DNA of 64,000 nt from Gnetum montanum (taxonomy: Eukaryota > Streptophyta > Gnetopsida > Gnetales > Gnetaceae). The position numbers were made by a program, and so were the translations under genes. Every line of letters begins with the position of its first letter. The first letter of the stretch is position 1. The stretch spans positions 174,345 through 238,344 of the forward strand of contig MNCI01003697.1 in NCBI GenBank assembly GCA_015680685.1, in the 5' to 3' direction. The notes under the pieces are model-generated. The model saw only the letters and a list, made by a program, of their open reading frames with translations. It had not been told where the DNA came from and made no database searches. Shown here piece by piece: positions 34,334-46,440 of the stretch.

Positions 34334-34818
34334 GCATGCTATTGTGGCTCATACAACAAAACTAAAGTTTTCTTGTAGAACCAATTTTTGTTTCTACTAG
34401 TTTTGGACTGATGTGACTTGTAGAATTAAAAAGAAGATTTACTTTAGAACTAATTTTTGGTTCTATAAAACTTGTACTAATATGAAGCTTTATGTAATCT
34501 TATCTTGAACAAAATAATCATGATCTTTTGTAACTTTGGATTTCCCTTTTGCAAGCATTAGAACTTTTTCTTTTGCATAACTAGGTCCCACAGAACTTAA
34601 CCATCTTTTGAGGAACCAATTATATGAGCTCTTCATAGAATCATTTTTTAGTTCTACAAACTAGTTACTTATGCTATCTTTGAATTCCTTTTATAATATT
34701 CATTCAACTAAAAATATTTAGAATTGTTTACATGCTGAGTCCCATTACTAAGTTGGATTAAAATATAATTCAGCATGTGCATAAATTTAATACATTTTTA
34801 ACTTCATTTTGGGCCCCA
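34334..34818 (-). repeat. Left LTR of element C, part 3
   Basis: Resumes the LTR after X and the copia element. GTGGCTCATA, TTTTTGGTTCTATAAA, ATGAAGCTTTATGT, TTTTTAGTTCTACAAACTA and ATAATTCAGCATG match 40697-41186. It ends at GGGCCCCA (34818), where the minus-strand LTR starts TGGGGCCC. Confidence 0.8.
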
Positions 34819-35249
34819 TGCTACTAGGGTAGATTTCAAACTTTTTGGGTAAAACCAATGTTTAATTCTATAAATTAATAATGAATTGTAGAAACAATTT
34901 AGATCTTGCTTGTAGAACCAATATTTGGTTCTATGACCCATACTTTTCTTTTGAGCCTATGTGGGAAATAATATAGGTTGTACTCTTAGAAACATTTTTA
35001 AGCTTTCTCATAGAACTAATATTTGGTTTCATGAGTTTTTTAACTTTTTGGGTAAGAGTGACTTTATTATTTTTCTGAACTATTTCTTTTTGTTCAATTA
35101 TCCTAAATACACTTAAGGTTGAGGCTCCTACTATAAGCTAATTAGATATTTGATTTTCCTCTTTAGGAATAATTTTAATTTTTAATTTAATGAAATTCTC
35201 AATCATTTTTAACACTAATTGCTTATATGATTTTAGGAATGAGCTCTTA

Positions 35250-35490
35250 ATAGTACATCTTTCTAGGATTTAATCATAGATTAAATTTGAATCTCTCCTA
35301 ATGTCTAAATTTTCAACTACTTTTTAATAGCCATTTTAAGTCCTTTACACATAGCTTCATATTTAGTTCTATTATACAAGGTAATTATAGTTGAATAGCC
35401 TTGGATTTTATATGGCCTTTAGGATTAATTAAAATAAAGCCCCATCAAAATACATTTTCCAAAATTGATCATCTTGATTATCAGAATGCA
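35250..35490 (-). pseudogene. RNase H remnant of element C
   Basis: The minus strand near 35475 reads WKMYFDGA, matching the WxxYFDGA start of the archaeal-type RNase H of Tat-group elements. Near 35375 it reads NRTKYEAMCKGLKMAIKK, matching its YEAL..GL..A helix. Between these blocks the frame is poor. It follows directly on the protease, without RT. Confidence 0.55.
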
Positions 35491-35599
35491 TAATTTGTAT
35501 TTCCATAGAGAGCTAACTTCTATCATAACTTCTTTTAATTCAATCATTTTTTTTCTTACCATCTATTGTTACATTATTTACCATTAGTAACTTACTATA

Positions 35600-36060
35600 T
35601 ACATGGATTTGGTTTGGTTCTTTATGTCATGGTAGCTACATATGAAAGCAATTAGTAGCTATATAACTAGAAAAATATTTGCTCCAACTTGTACTTAGTT
35701 GTAAGCTATATGCATCAAGGATATCTATTAAAATTGTTACTCTACTCCTTATCCTAGGATTTGAAGCTACTTGAAGTAAAGCATTAGGAAACCATCCTAC
35801 TATCTTGGCCTTGCTTTTACCTCCTTGAATAATGTTCTTGTTCAATTTTTTTGGCTTTAATCCTAGTTATTTACATATGCACAAAGACATCAATGTTGAA
35901 ATAGCTCTAGAATCAACTAAGTAGTTATATAAATATTTGCTTTGAGTTGAAGAGTTAATAAGAAGATAGGTGTATTCTTATTAGATACAATGAATGTTCT
36001 ACTAATTAATCTATCAATATCATAAAAAATTTTCATTTCNATAAACCTTTCTAAATAATA
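35600..36060 (-). pseudogene. Protease of element C (decayed)
   Basis: The minus frame near 35920-35620 reads VDSRAISTLMSLCICK (decayed DSGA active-site loop), LGLKPKKLNKNIIQGGKSKA, RVTILIDILDAYSLQLSTSW and SKYFSSYIATNCFHM. The last pair matches the LLSRxWxxKLxGYxxTDxSHMWLP-type C-terminus found after protease in some gypsy elements. The first catalytic loop is damaged (DSR). Confidence 0.6.
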
Positions 36061-36249
36061 AACATCAGTATGAAATAACTTATTAGACTCAATTTCAAGC
36101 TCCAACAAATTTGAATCTACCAGAATTTCTTCTTCTTTAGCTTCAATTATTCCAACTTGGATGCTAGACTTTTTGTTTTGCCTATATTTCTTTTCATCTT
36201 TGAGTTTTACTATATACATACATATTTCTAGCTTAATAATTTTATAGAT

Positions 36250-37210
36250 AGTTATTTTAATAGTTTATCATTGTTTTTTTCTCATACCATTGTTCACTAG
36301 AACTGCTTGTTGAAGTTAAAATATTAAGCTATGTAAGCTTTTGTATGGAGATTAAGCCCCTTAGCAATTCCTTAGTGACATGTTGCAAATTATATGAAGT
36401 TAAGTGTAATTATCTTTTTAGCTCAATGACTTGAATATATAGATTAACTAAAGTATTGACATTTAGTATCCTTCTTAGCCATATTAAAATTCTAGGATCT
36501 TCAATGTTTAAATAAGTATATCTTAATACCTCATTACTTGGTTGATATTGATTTTTAAAAAGTCACATACACTTTGAAACTTAATATTGAATTCTTTGAT
36601 TGATTCCTTTACACCTTAGTTCATTTAAGCTAAGCCACTATAAGGCTAATGTTGTTTAATTTGATTATCAAACTAGGCTATAAATAAGGCTTTCATATCA
36701 TCCCAATTGATAATACTCTTATTTGGTAAATTTGACTACCATATTTGAGTCATATCCCTAAGATTATCTATGAACAACCTACAAGCTTGATCTTGATGTT
36801 GGATATTTTCATGAACTAATGCTAATTCAAATAAGTGAGAATAATCGTATGCTAAATAAGATTTTCTAGGTAGGTATGGTTCTAGGAAATATTTATAAGT
36901 AGCCTTAGGAACATCATGATATGCATTAAACTAAAAAGATGTAGGGAGCCGAAATGAATTCACAAGAGGTAGATTAGCCATTATATGAAACTTTTGAGTT
37001 CTTCTATAAGATCATGTTTTTGTTCTAGTATTCTTTTTAAATGGTAAGAATCTAATTCATGATGATATTCTAATTTTTCTATTTTTAACTCTAGTAGCCA
37101 AGATTTGGTGATAGGTTCATATTCCTCTTCTTTCAATGAACCCCTGACTTGAAGTTTAAGCAAACTATCTAGAATTTTAAAATATTTCTACCTATTTGAT
37201 GATCCACTCA
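36250..37210 (-). pseudogene. gag-like region of element C
   Basis: Minus strand: LVNLYIQVIELK near 36420 (gag helical tail) and, in the other blocks, fragments that fit a WxxxxxFxxxFxxQ capsid box near 36690. An open run at 37163-36981 encodes a charged stretch (LELKIEKLEYHHELDSYHLK) likely to be coiled coil. Very degraded; assigned mainly by position before the protease. Confidence 0.4.
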
Positions 37211-38469
37211 TGACTTAAAATAAACCAATCTAACCTAATTTATACCTTCTTTTAGCATTAATTAAATTATTGGTGCAGGGGAACAACCTTGATCAATACA
37301 TCTTATCTAGTCTCCAGCTTTACCAAGGCATGTATACCTCCAAATACCTTTTGCTAGTTTGTTGAGCTAATTATGGATTAATTTATATAGTTTTAAGTTA
37401 TTTTTGAAGCATTTTAGGTATTTCCCTTATTTATATTAACTAATAATAAGCTTTCTCTTTTAGCTTTCTCTAAAAATTCTTTGATAATCTCCTACTCATT
37501 GAGTTCTAAATTCTATCATAGCAATGATTTTATATAATTAATCTTAAGCAATTTTTCATTCTATGCATTTGAGCTATCTATTAACACACTTTCCAAAAGC
37601 TATATATTACAAAAGTTACATTACATAAAGCTAAGATTATCTATTAAAAAGCTGAAACTTATAATTACAACAACATTAATTACATGCTAAAGTCATTCAA
37701 AACTCATACTTAGAGAAGCTATCCTATTCAATGAGCATAATAAAAACATGTTAAAACTCTAGAATTTAAGAAAATATCTCAGTCTAAAATTTTTATCTAC
37801 TAAAATATAGTTATAAAAAATTCTAGCTAAATAATTATAAAGATATTTGAGAAAACTAACAAATTGAAAGAAAAGCTAGAAAAAAAAATGAAAAGTGAAA
37901 CCTATTTAGAATGCCATTACAAAAATGTCCTACAATTTTTTTATCCCAAAGTATCATCCTCTTCTCAAATTCCATTCACTTGTAGCTTTATATAATAGCC
38001 ACAACAGTTACAATAGTTATAAAATCAATCAAGGATTAATTAATTTTACAATTTCTTCATAAATTTGTAATGCATTTAATAGTTGTTAAACTACCTTAAA
38101 AACCATCTTGATTCTTTGAATGTTGTGATCCTTTATTAGTAATTGCTGAAAATCCTAGTGTAATTACATAAAACTTTAATTTCTTAGCTCAATGTATCTA
38201 GCTCTACTTGATCTAGATTCTTTATGACTTCTTCCACTTCTACTTCATTGTCTCTACATTCAATTAATGAATTAGTTAGCTTATTTAGTGATGTCATCAC
38301 CATAGAACAAGTCTATTTTAGCTCTAGCTCCCTTTGATTAATATTAGTCATCACTCTTGCAATTACCATTATTATGTTGTTTAGAAAATTCCTCTTAAAT
38401 GATGATAGTATTTTCCTCATTTTAGTTTATGTTCTTACTAGATCTTGAGTCCTTTGATATATTTTTACA

Positions 38470-39268
38470 AATGCAACTTGATTTCTTTTGGCTTCTTTAA
38501 TTTTTTCTTAGGTTTTTCTTATGCATTCCTTCTAAAAATTGAATTTGGCAATTGCAACTAGTTCATAAGAATTTGGTTGTAGCAAATAAACACGATTTGA
38601 AACTTTCATTTTATAGCCTATTCCAATTCCAAGCTCATAATAGCTAATCTTTCTTCCAATTATAGACTAGCTTGTTCTTTATTCTCTAGCTGTAAATAAT
38701 CTCTACTCTCCATCCATCCATAGGCATTTATAGTTGGTTAATCACAAGAGAATGCTAGGGGCTTCATAGATAAGCTTATTTCTAGTTATTCCTACACCTC
38801 ATTCTTAGTTTGATTCACCTTATTATTAAAAGCTTTCTGATAGCAAACATGTGTCTTATCAGGTTGATGAATCTTTCTCCACTATGTGGCTAAATAAATT
38901 CTTTTCAGAGCTAGTGGAAGATCACATTTCTCCTTATATCTCTTGGCTATGTCCTTGAGATGACCTACATTATTAAATTCCCAAAAGTTATATTTTAAAG
39001 GAAACACTTATTTATGCTTATAGTCATGCATGAGTGAGCTATCCTACATTTTTCTTTTCAATTCTAATGTAGCTAAATAAGGAGACATAAATCTTGTTAG
39101 CTTCCATTCTTCACCCTCAAAACCTAACATTAGAATATGAGTATAATGAACATGAAGTAAAATAGCTTCATGAAACTTATTCCTAATTTCACCTATAATT
39201 TTTTGGTTTACTAAATATGGAAGAGCTACTAAGATGAATTTAAGCAAATGGGGATATACACAATTCAT
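38470..39268 (-). pseudogene. ORF1-like region upstream of gag in element C
   Basis: An open run at 39268-39044 continues with few stops: PHLLKFILVALPYLVNQKI, HEAILLHVHYTHILMLGFEG, EEWKLTRFMSPYLATLELKR, then near 38970-38850 WEFNNVGHLKDIAKRYKEKC and LPLALKRIYLAT. It is coding-like over more than 200 codons but matches no domain I know. Ogre-type Tat elements have an ORF1 of unknown function before gag, which this could be. It lies just inside the 5' LTR of C. Confidence 0.5.
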
Positions 39269-39547
39269 TTAAAATAATAAAGTCTAGACCTTGAAATAGC
39301 TCTTTTGGTAAATAACTGGGAAGAAGTTATAATAAGTATCTTCTGGTTAAGCTCTACATTGTAAGCTATATCAAAAAATAATTAGGGTTATTTGCTCTCG
39401 GGCTAGCATATAATGTAGTAGATAATTCATAAAAATAACCCAAATTCAATTTTTTTATGCTCATGAATCTTCATCAATCTCTACTATAAAATATCATTCA
39501 TATATTAAATAGGTAAGAAACTTCTCCCATTTTCTAAAGCTACCCAA

Positions 39548-41186
39548 ACCTAGATATGATAATCCCTAATGAAATTGATTTTATGGTCTATGTAGAAATT
39601 AAAAGATAAAATAAATATTTGATGAGGAAACTTGAGCATTATCATCTTAATAATGGTATTTCAATAGTGAAAAGCTTTTATGAGCTATGCTAATGAAAAA
39701 TTTGCAACCTCCCCTGTGTTTGGATGTAACCAAAATCTGTCATTGAGTACTTTATCATTTATTTGCTATGCTTCTCCTTTGATGATGATGAGCTCAATGA
39801 TACCATAAAGCTCATATGCTTTATTGGCATTAATGTTAAAAAATTGCTTCTTGTTTTCTCTAAATCAAAGATTATTCTTTTTATAGATTATTTTTACTAT
39901 TAGGAGATTGAGAATATTCCTTATCAAGTCAGCACTTAGTTTGAATCCAAGCTTATGGAGGATCATTCTCTCATGTGCCATGCTCCAATCTTCCATTGTT
40001 TCTAAGCTTTCCAACCCTATCTTCCTAATCAAATTATGATCTTCATTAAAATTAAAAAAGTCTTTCTCATCTTCCTATAGCTCTACGTGCCCAACATCAA
40101 TCCATTGGTGTAATTTAGAAATGTTTAGCTTGAAATGTTATAGATATTTTGAGAAGCTAAAATTATCAATATCATGGAACTTCTATGGAGCCTCCTCTCT
40201 TTCATTGTGAGACATTTTTAAAGCTAAAATTATATACAAGAAGCTTAAATTGAAATTCTACTTGTAGGTGAAAAGACTTAGTCTTGGCTTCATTTTGTAA
40301 CTTTTCACTATATTTGCTCTATATCAACTCTATGATTCAAAACTTAACATGGCTCTATTAATTAATACTTGTAAGCTTCAATCTATATTAGTTCATTTGA
40401 AGATAGATTGTTGAAATCAATGGCTGACATAGGTTTGAAACCTTTGCATATCCTTTAATTTACTAAGCTACTTCTTTAAGATCATTAATGCCTCAGAGGC
40501 TTTGATATGAATAGCTTGATGACTTAGCTTTTTCTTCAAACACTTTTCTTAGCTTTCATAGATTCAACAATTTTTCTTGTCCTAAAATAATTATGCATTG
40601 TTAAGTATTGATGAGATGACACGTAGTTGTAAGCAGAACTAAGTTTTTATTTCATGAACTTAAATAATAAAACTAGTTTTCTAATTTTTCTTTAAGCAAA
40701 TAACATGTTGATGTGGCTCATAGAATAGAAATGAACTTTGTTTGTAGAACCTATTTTTGGTTTTACTAGTTTTGGATTGATGACTTATAGAACCAAAGAG
40801 GAAACTTTACTTAGAACCATTTTTTGGTTCTATAAAGCTCATGTTGACATGAAGCTTTATGTGAGCATATCCTTTAACAAAATAATCATGAGCTTTTGTA
40901 ACATTTGGTTTTCCTTTTACAAGATTTATAACTTTACCTTTTATTTAACCAGGTCTTATAGATCTCAACCATCCTTTGTAGAACTAATTATATGATCTCT
41001 TCATAGAACTATTTTTTAGTTCTACAAACTACATGTTTACATGGCTTTTAAATCCTTTATATAATATCCACTTAGCTCAAAATATTTAAAGTCTTCTTTG
41101 CACTTAGTCCCATTGCTATGCTAGATTAAAATCATAATTTAGCATGTATGAAAATTTAACACATTTCTCACTTTGTTATGGGTTCA
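39548..41186 (-). repeat. Right (5') LTR of element C
   Basis: Uninterrupted copy (about 1.64 kb) of the left LTR, whose three pieces sum to about 1.66 kb. It ends at GGGTTCA (41186); on the minus strand the LTR starts TGAACCC. Comparing it with the left copy fixes the insertion points of A (GGCTT near 40490) and X (near 40700). Confidence 0.8.
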
Positions 41187-42184
41187 ATAGTACCTTGTCT
41201 TAATACTTTTGGCTAGGACAAAGTAATGTATGGAATCACTAGTAATAACATAACAAAATCATGACAAACTAAAAACTAATGATAGATGCAAATACATTAA
41301 GAATAAACCACTTGATATATATAAATATTATGAAAGTTCAAACTATACAAATATCATGCCAAACTAAAAACTAAGTATATCTTTCAATTTATAAAACTAT
41401 ATGTCTCTATATAAATAAAAAAATCTATACTTTTCTTAGAAAATCAAATATAAACATTATCATATATATAAGAGTATAGTGAGGGTTATGCAACTATAAA
41501 CTATACATAAAAAAATCTGCCTAGAGATAAATGTTAATTAATCCCTATAAATATCCCTCCTTAACTCTTTTAATGCTCTCCTACATCCCTGTAGCCTCCA
41601 CCTATAACTAAATAAAGTTAGTATATAATTGAGTGGGAATTCTTTATACTTCCCCTACTAGATGATCGCCAAGTGTTGCATTGGGGGCGAGGAATGGGGT
41701 ACAAAGCAACTTGCATCAACCATTAGTCTTACATGCATCCTAAGAAACACATGTAGATACAATATTATACATAATATTGGCATAATCCCTCTTAAAATAA
41801 ATAGATAGCTAATACATAGCTATTGATATAATCACTATCAAACATAATCAATCATATATCCATTGCATCACACCACATGTCTTTTCATTATCATACCCAT
41901 GCATTCATATCCACATCATACCATCAAGAACTACATTGATCATAGATTCATAAATCAAAAAAAAGATATATTACGATTACTATGACTCACAAAATGAAGC
42001 TAACATAATGTAATCCATACAATCATTATACCAACATATACACATAACCTATGTGGTCATCATACCAACATATACATATTACTCATGTGATCACTAGCAT
42101 ATCTACACTTAGTGTAGCATGTGAAACATTGCTATTAGTACTCATAATTAGTTACTTGTCTACAGGTCTTTTATTAGTCTTTGT
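41187..42184. other. Unassigned AT-rich stretch between C and D
   Basis: No coding motif. A ~38-bp duplication occurs near 42015-42095 (ACCAACATATACACATAACC versus ACCAACATATACATATTACT). It may hold the displaced 5' part of element Z, but I see no supporting match. Confidence 0.35.
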
Positions 42185-43696
42185 TGTGACTAAAAAATTC
42201 AATCATTGGAATGAAGATTGACAGATCTGGTGCATAGCAGCTCAACCTTAGATCCCCAAGATCTCCATGAAAAATGGGATTCAATGTGTCCTATCTAGTT
42301 TGGTAGATCAACCAAGGACTTGAGGGGTTTGCAAAATATTATAGTGAAATGGAATGAAAAAAAATGACAACAAATCTAAATAATTCATAGAAAATAAACA
42401 AATATATCTTGCACACAAAATCCAAAACTTAAAACTTTATTAAGAAAAAAGTAAAGAATAAGTTAGAGAAATGTGTACAAATGATGTATAAATGGGTAGT
42501 AAGGTGGTTCACTTGGATGGGGGATCAAGGTTCCTTGAAGTTAATGTGGTCAACTCCATGATTTGGATGTCCTACCACTCCCGATGCTATCGAAACTTTG
42601 GTGCTACAATCTCAGATCTGCAACATTGGTTGTGGTGGAGGTTGAGAAGTCTAAAAAATCTAAGCTAACCAAATTCTCTACCCTAGGTGTTAGGAATCCT
42701 AGGAGTGTAGTGTTAAATTTTAAAATTCACAAATCCCAATGGTGATTACAAGGCCACAAGGTTATAGGGTGTCTACATTGGGTTAAAGAGAATAAAAGTG
42801 TGGAAACTTGTAAAACCTCTTGAGTACTTGAGAATGCCCAAGTATAGAACTATGAACAATTTATAGTCTTGGATTGCAAAAGTGTGTAACTTGTAGATGG
42901 TGTTTAAGGCTAGTGTTTATAGGTCTTGGACCATGAATGGTGCTACAAAATGGCTTTGGCCAAATTGGCTGCCAAATTGCTATAAATTTCTACCTTGTTT
43001 AGATGAGATGGGTGTCAAAATTTTGGGGGCTATCATATATGTAAGTTTCTTTCCCCCATGGCCATTTTGTTTACTATAAATATTAATGGGGGTACACCTT
43101 CCATGCTAAAGATAAATATTCCATGCTAAGCTTTCCACCATGCTTGCTAAAGTGGCTGGTCAACATTGGAGTGCATGAAGTGTTAAAACCTAGCTATTGT
43201 GGCTCCCATAGTGGGGGATGTAATTTCTACATTGGGAGTGGATCCTCCATTCTAAGGGGAAACTTCCATACTAAGGGGGAAGGTTTCCAAGCTAAGCATG
43301 TAATCTCCATGCTAGGGGAGAAAGTTTTCAAGCTAAGGGAAAACCCCCCACCTCTCTATGTTGGGGGTAGATGATATTTATTCCTTGCATGTGTTTCGAG
43401 TGTAGAAAAATGTATACCCCCCATAAAACCCAGCAAATTACCTTTTTGGCATTGCAAAAAGAATTTTTGACCCTCCCTAAAGCCCAAATGTAAACACTAG
43501 ATGACTTTCTTCACTTGGGGAATGAGGCTTTGACCAGTTATAAGGAATTTTTTAGTCCCAAAAGTATAAAGTATGTGAAATTACCCATTTTTGGTTACAA
43601 TTATCACATTTATAATGAATTTTTACCTCAAGCTTCATGGGGTGAAAGCTACATAATGAAAATTAGCTATAAGATGCAAATTTTTGTGGTGTTTTA
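42185..43696 (-). repeat. 3' LTR of element D (about 1.5 kb)
   Basis: On the minus strand it starts TAAAACACCACAAAAATTTG (TG decayed to TA) and ends GAATTTTTTAGTCACAACA. It matches 51217-52570 reversed: shared landmarks are GTAGAAAAATGT, CATAAAACCCA, TTTTTGGCATT, GTCAACTCCATGAT and TTAATAAAGTTT (polyadenylation-type signal). At 43090-43350 it holds short G-rich repeats of the CTTCCATGCTAAGGGGGA type. Confidence 0.8.
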
Positions 43697-43835
43697 GAAT
43701 CCCCTCTTTGTTGGTGTATGGAGGATTAACCCAAGAGGCACCAACAAAGAATACAAAACATCATTGCATATTATAATGCTACAATGCATACAGGCCACAT
43801 GAGAATCATGCTATCTAAGTTACCAAAGTTGCTAG

Positions 43836-43925
43836 TTTAAGGTCATGGTGGGTCATGGTAGTAGTTTGAGGCCCTGGTAGGCCATGTTGTTAGTTTAACA
43901 TCATAGTAGACCATTGAAAGTAGGC
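43836..43925. repeat. ~29-bp minisatellite, INT side of element D
   Basis: CTAGTTTAAGGTCATGGTGG, TAGTTTGAGGCCCTGGTAGG and TAGTTTAACATCATAGTAGA are three units of the motif seen in B and E, here reverse-complemented in line with the orientation of D. Confidence 0.75.
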
Positions 43926-43999
43926 TCACTTGTCAATGATTTGTTAGCTACATGTAGTATGGCTTTAGATAGGAATGGTTGAATGGATTGGCCAACTCA

Positions 44000-45060
44000 T
44001 TTTCATCCATGTTGGCTATTCTTAATGCACCATTCCCATAGGCTTTGGTGATAAGGAAGGGCCCTTCCTAGTTGGTTGAGAATGTGTTCACATGCTTACA
44101 TATGGCTTTGAGGACTAGGTCATCCTTCTTGATCTTGCACATGGTCAAGTTATGATGATGCTATTGCTTTTTCCTCTCTTGATAGTGCTTGATGTGGGCA
44201 AGCACCTACATATGTTGCTCCTACACTGAGTCTAGGGTCATTATCCACAACTATTTGTTTTTTTATCATTGATGAAGTTGGTCAAGACTACTTGAAGTGA
44301 TGGTACCTGAAATTCAAAAGGTAAAATAGCTTCAAAATCATAAACTATATTATAAGGGGTCATATCGATTATCATGTGATAGGTTGTTTTGTATGTCCAT
44401 AGTGCATGGACAAGCTGCTCATGCCACTTGTGTTTACTGTTGTTGAGCATCTTCTGGAGTAGGTTGATGATGGCCTTATTGCTTAATTCTACCTATCCAT
44501 TGGCTTGAGGGTAATATGGTGATGGGAAATAATGCTTAATGCATAGTTTGTAAAAGAAATATTTTGTCTCGTAATTACTAAATTGTGGTCCATTTTCTAT
44601 AACTATGGTCATGGGCATGCCAAAATGAGCTACAATGTTATCTAAAATGAACTTGTAGACTTGTTCAAATGTAGTCTTCCTTAGGAGAATAGCCTCAACC
44701 TACTTTGTAAAGTATTTAGTTTTGGTGATGATGAAGCTATGCCCTGTATAAGACTTAGGTGTCATGGGTCCAATGATATCCAATCTCCATCATTGAAATG
44801 GCCATGTTATTTGAGTGGCATGAACTTAGTTGGTGGTACATGTATAAGGTTGCTATATCATTGGCATGTATCACACCGCTTAATTTTCTATAGGTAATAA
44901 TTTTCCATATGGGGCCAATAGTAGCATAACCATCTAATCTTAGTGGCCATATCTCTTGGTCCTATCTATCCTCCACAAATACCTTCAAGAACTCCTCTAG
45001 GGCTATTCTAGATTTGGTTTTACCTAAGCACTTCAGGAACATGCCATTATAGGATCATTG
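44000..45060 (-). pseudogene. Integrase of element D
   Basis: The minus frame gives the zinc-binding end (KRCDTCQ near 44880), DIIGPMTPKSYTGHSFIIT near 44785, VEAILLRKTTFEQVYKFILD, FGMPMTIVIENGPQFSN near 44610 (central Asp as Glu), FPSPYYPQANG and VELSNKAIINLLQKMLNN near 44460, then WHEQLVHALWTYKTTYHM and TPYNIVYDFEAILPFEFQVP. This closely parallels the integrase of B. A few stops only. Confidence 0.85.
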
Positions 45061-45199
45061 ACATAATGTATTATTGCCTATGATGACATACTGATTTGAT
45101 TACTTGTGTACATCGCCCTTTTAAGTAGTGGTTAGGCCCTATAAGGATTCACCATGCGTAAGGAAAAATTTGATATCATCATACCACTCATTGACAAGA

Positions 45200-45810
45200 G
45201 TAGTATGAACAATGGATGGAAAGGTATCCTTAGTGTTCTATGTGATGGGAGTAGCATAGTCCATGGTTAAGGTGGGCAACTTACTAAACACATCTAGCAT
45301 CACACTAAGGGAAAATGTTGAAATTGCATTTCCTATGGCTTTCTCATTTTGGGGTAATTGTTTTCGTAGGTCACAGTAAGGTTGTAAGTGTTTAGCTTTA
45401 CATGCATAGACTTCAGTTACTTGGTTAACCACAAGTTGTGAATCACATTTGATCACTAAGCATCTAATTCCTAGGTCATGAGCTACCATCATCCATTTGA
45501 TAAAACCTTCATACTCTACTATTTTGTTGGTACATGGGAACTTAAAATGATAGGTGAAGGATTAGATTTCACTAAATGATAATGTTATAATGGTAGAAAC
45601 ATTAGCCCCATGGGTAGTTGAAGCTCCATCAAAGTGCATGATTGCCTCATAGCCCTCAAGCACTTGGCTAACTGCATTAATGTGTTCATTAGGGAATTTA
45701 GGATCTATGGCTACTTGGTTGTCGAAAGGTAAAATTGTGAGTTGTATAGCTATAGCTTGACCTTTTGTTGAGGATTGAAAGATGTGATGAAGGTCAAATT
45801 CCATGGTTAT
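45200..45810 (-). pseudogene. Second (archaeal-type) RNase H of element D
   Basis: IMHFDGASTTHGANVS near 45640, then MVAHDLGIRCLVIKCDSQLV and VNQVTEVYACKAKHLQPYCD at 45490-45370. It matches the same domain in B (GDSQLIVNQVTEVYACKA). Its presence places D in the Tat lineage. Confidence 0.85.
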
Positions 45811-45816
45811 GTCTTT

Positions 45817-46440
45817 TCATCGGGCTATATGGCTACTTTCATAAATGTTGGTAGTTATTAATCTAAATATGTTATATTTGCAAATGACATTAACTTGGCT
45901 TCTAAAGAGGTAGTGTCTCCACTTCTTCAAAGAAAAGACTAGTGCTAGAAAATACTTCTCCACTTCAATATATTGAGCCTCATGGGTAACTAATGCATGG
46001 GTAAGATAGTATACAAGCATTTATTCTCCATCATCACATCTCTGATAGAGTCAAGAGGTAACAGATATATTAGAGATGGCAAGATAAATGTAAAAAAATT
46101 TTACCCTCTTGCGAAGGATAGACTATTGGTAGTTATGTCAATTCTTGCTTAAGGTTTTCAAAGGCCTCTTGGCATTGAGCCATCCATTCATAGTGAACTC
46201 CTTTCTTAAGCAAGTGTTGCATGGGCTGTAACATATCCGTAAGCCTAATGATAAACCTATGAATAAACTATAATCTTCCTTATAATCCCCATAGCTCCTT
46301 AAGGTTGGTAGGTGGTACTAATTTTGATATGGCCTTAACCTTATTAGGATCAACATGTATCTTGCTTCAAAGACTATAAAGCCAAGCATCTTATCGATCT
46401 TGACATTGAAGATACATTTCTTGGGATTGAGCCAAGCTCA
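45817..46440 (-). pseudogene. RNase H of element D
   Basis: YYLTHALVTHEAQYIEVEKY at 46010-45950 and LALVFSLKKWRHYLFRSQVN follow the RT block, matching B (VLVAHEAKYNDVEKNYLTLV). Confidence 0.75.

Larger units (their letters stand above)
34819..39547 (-). mobile_element. Internal region of element C (RT and integrase missing)
   Basis: Read right to left: an ORF1-like region (39268 to about 38470), gag-like region (about 37210-36250), protease (about 36060-35620), then a short RNase H remnant (about 35490-35250) and the 3' LTR. Between protease and the RNase H remnant there is no RT, and no integrase is seen before the LTR, so this copy is internally deleted. With both LTRs it spans about 2843-41186 including the insertions of A, B, X and copia. 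One ambiguous base lies at 36040. Confidence 0.7.

Noticed and set aside
40738-40995. 85-codon plus frame
   Set aside because: Falls wholly inside the right LTR of element C; no coding signature and not conserved as a frame in the left LTR.
42563-43374. Several 60-83 codon plus frames
   Set aside because: All lie within the 3' LTR of element D, which is minus-oriented and has an inverted homologue at 51217-52570.
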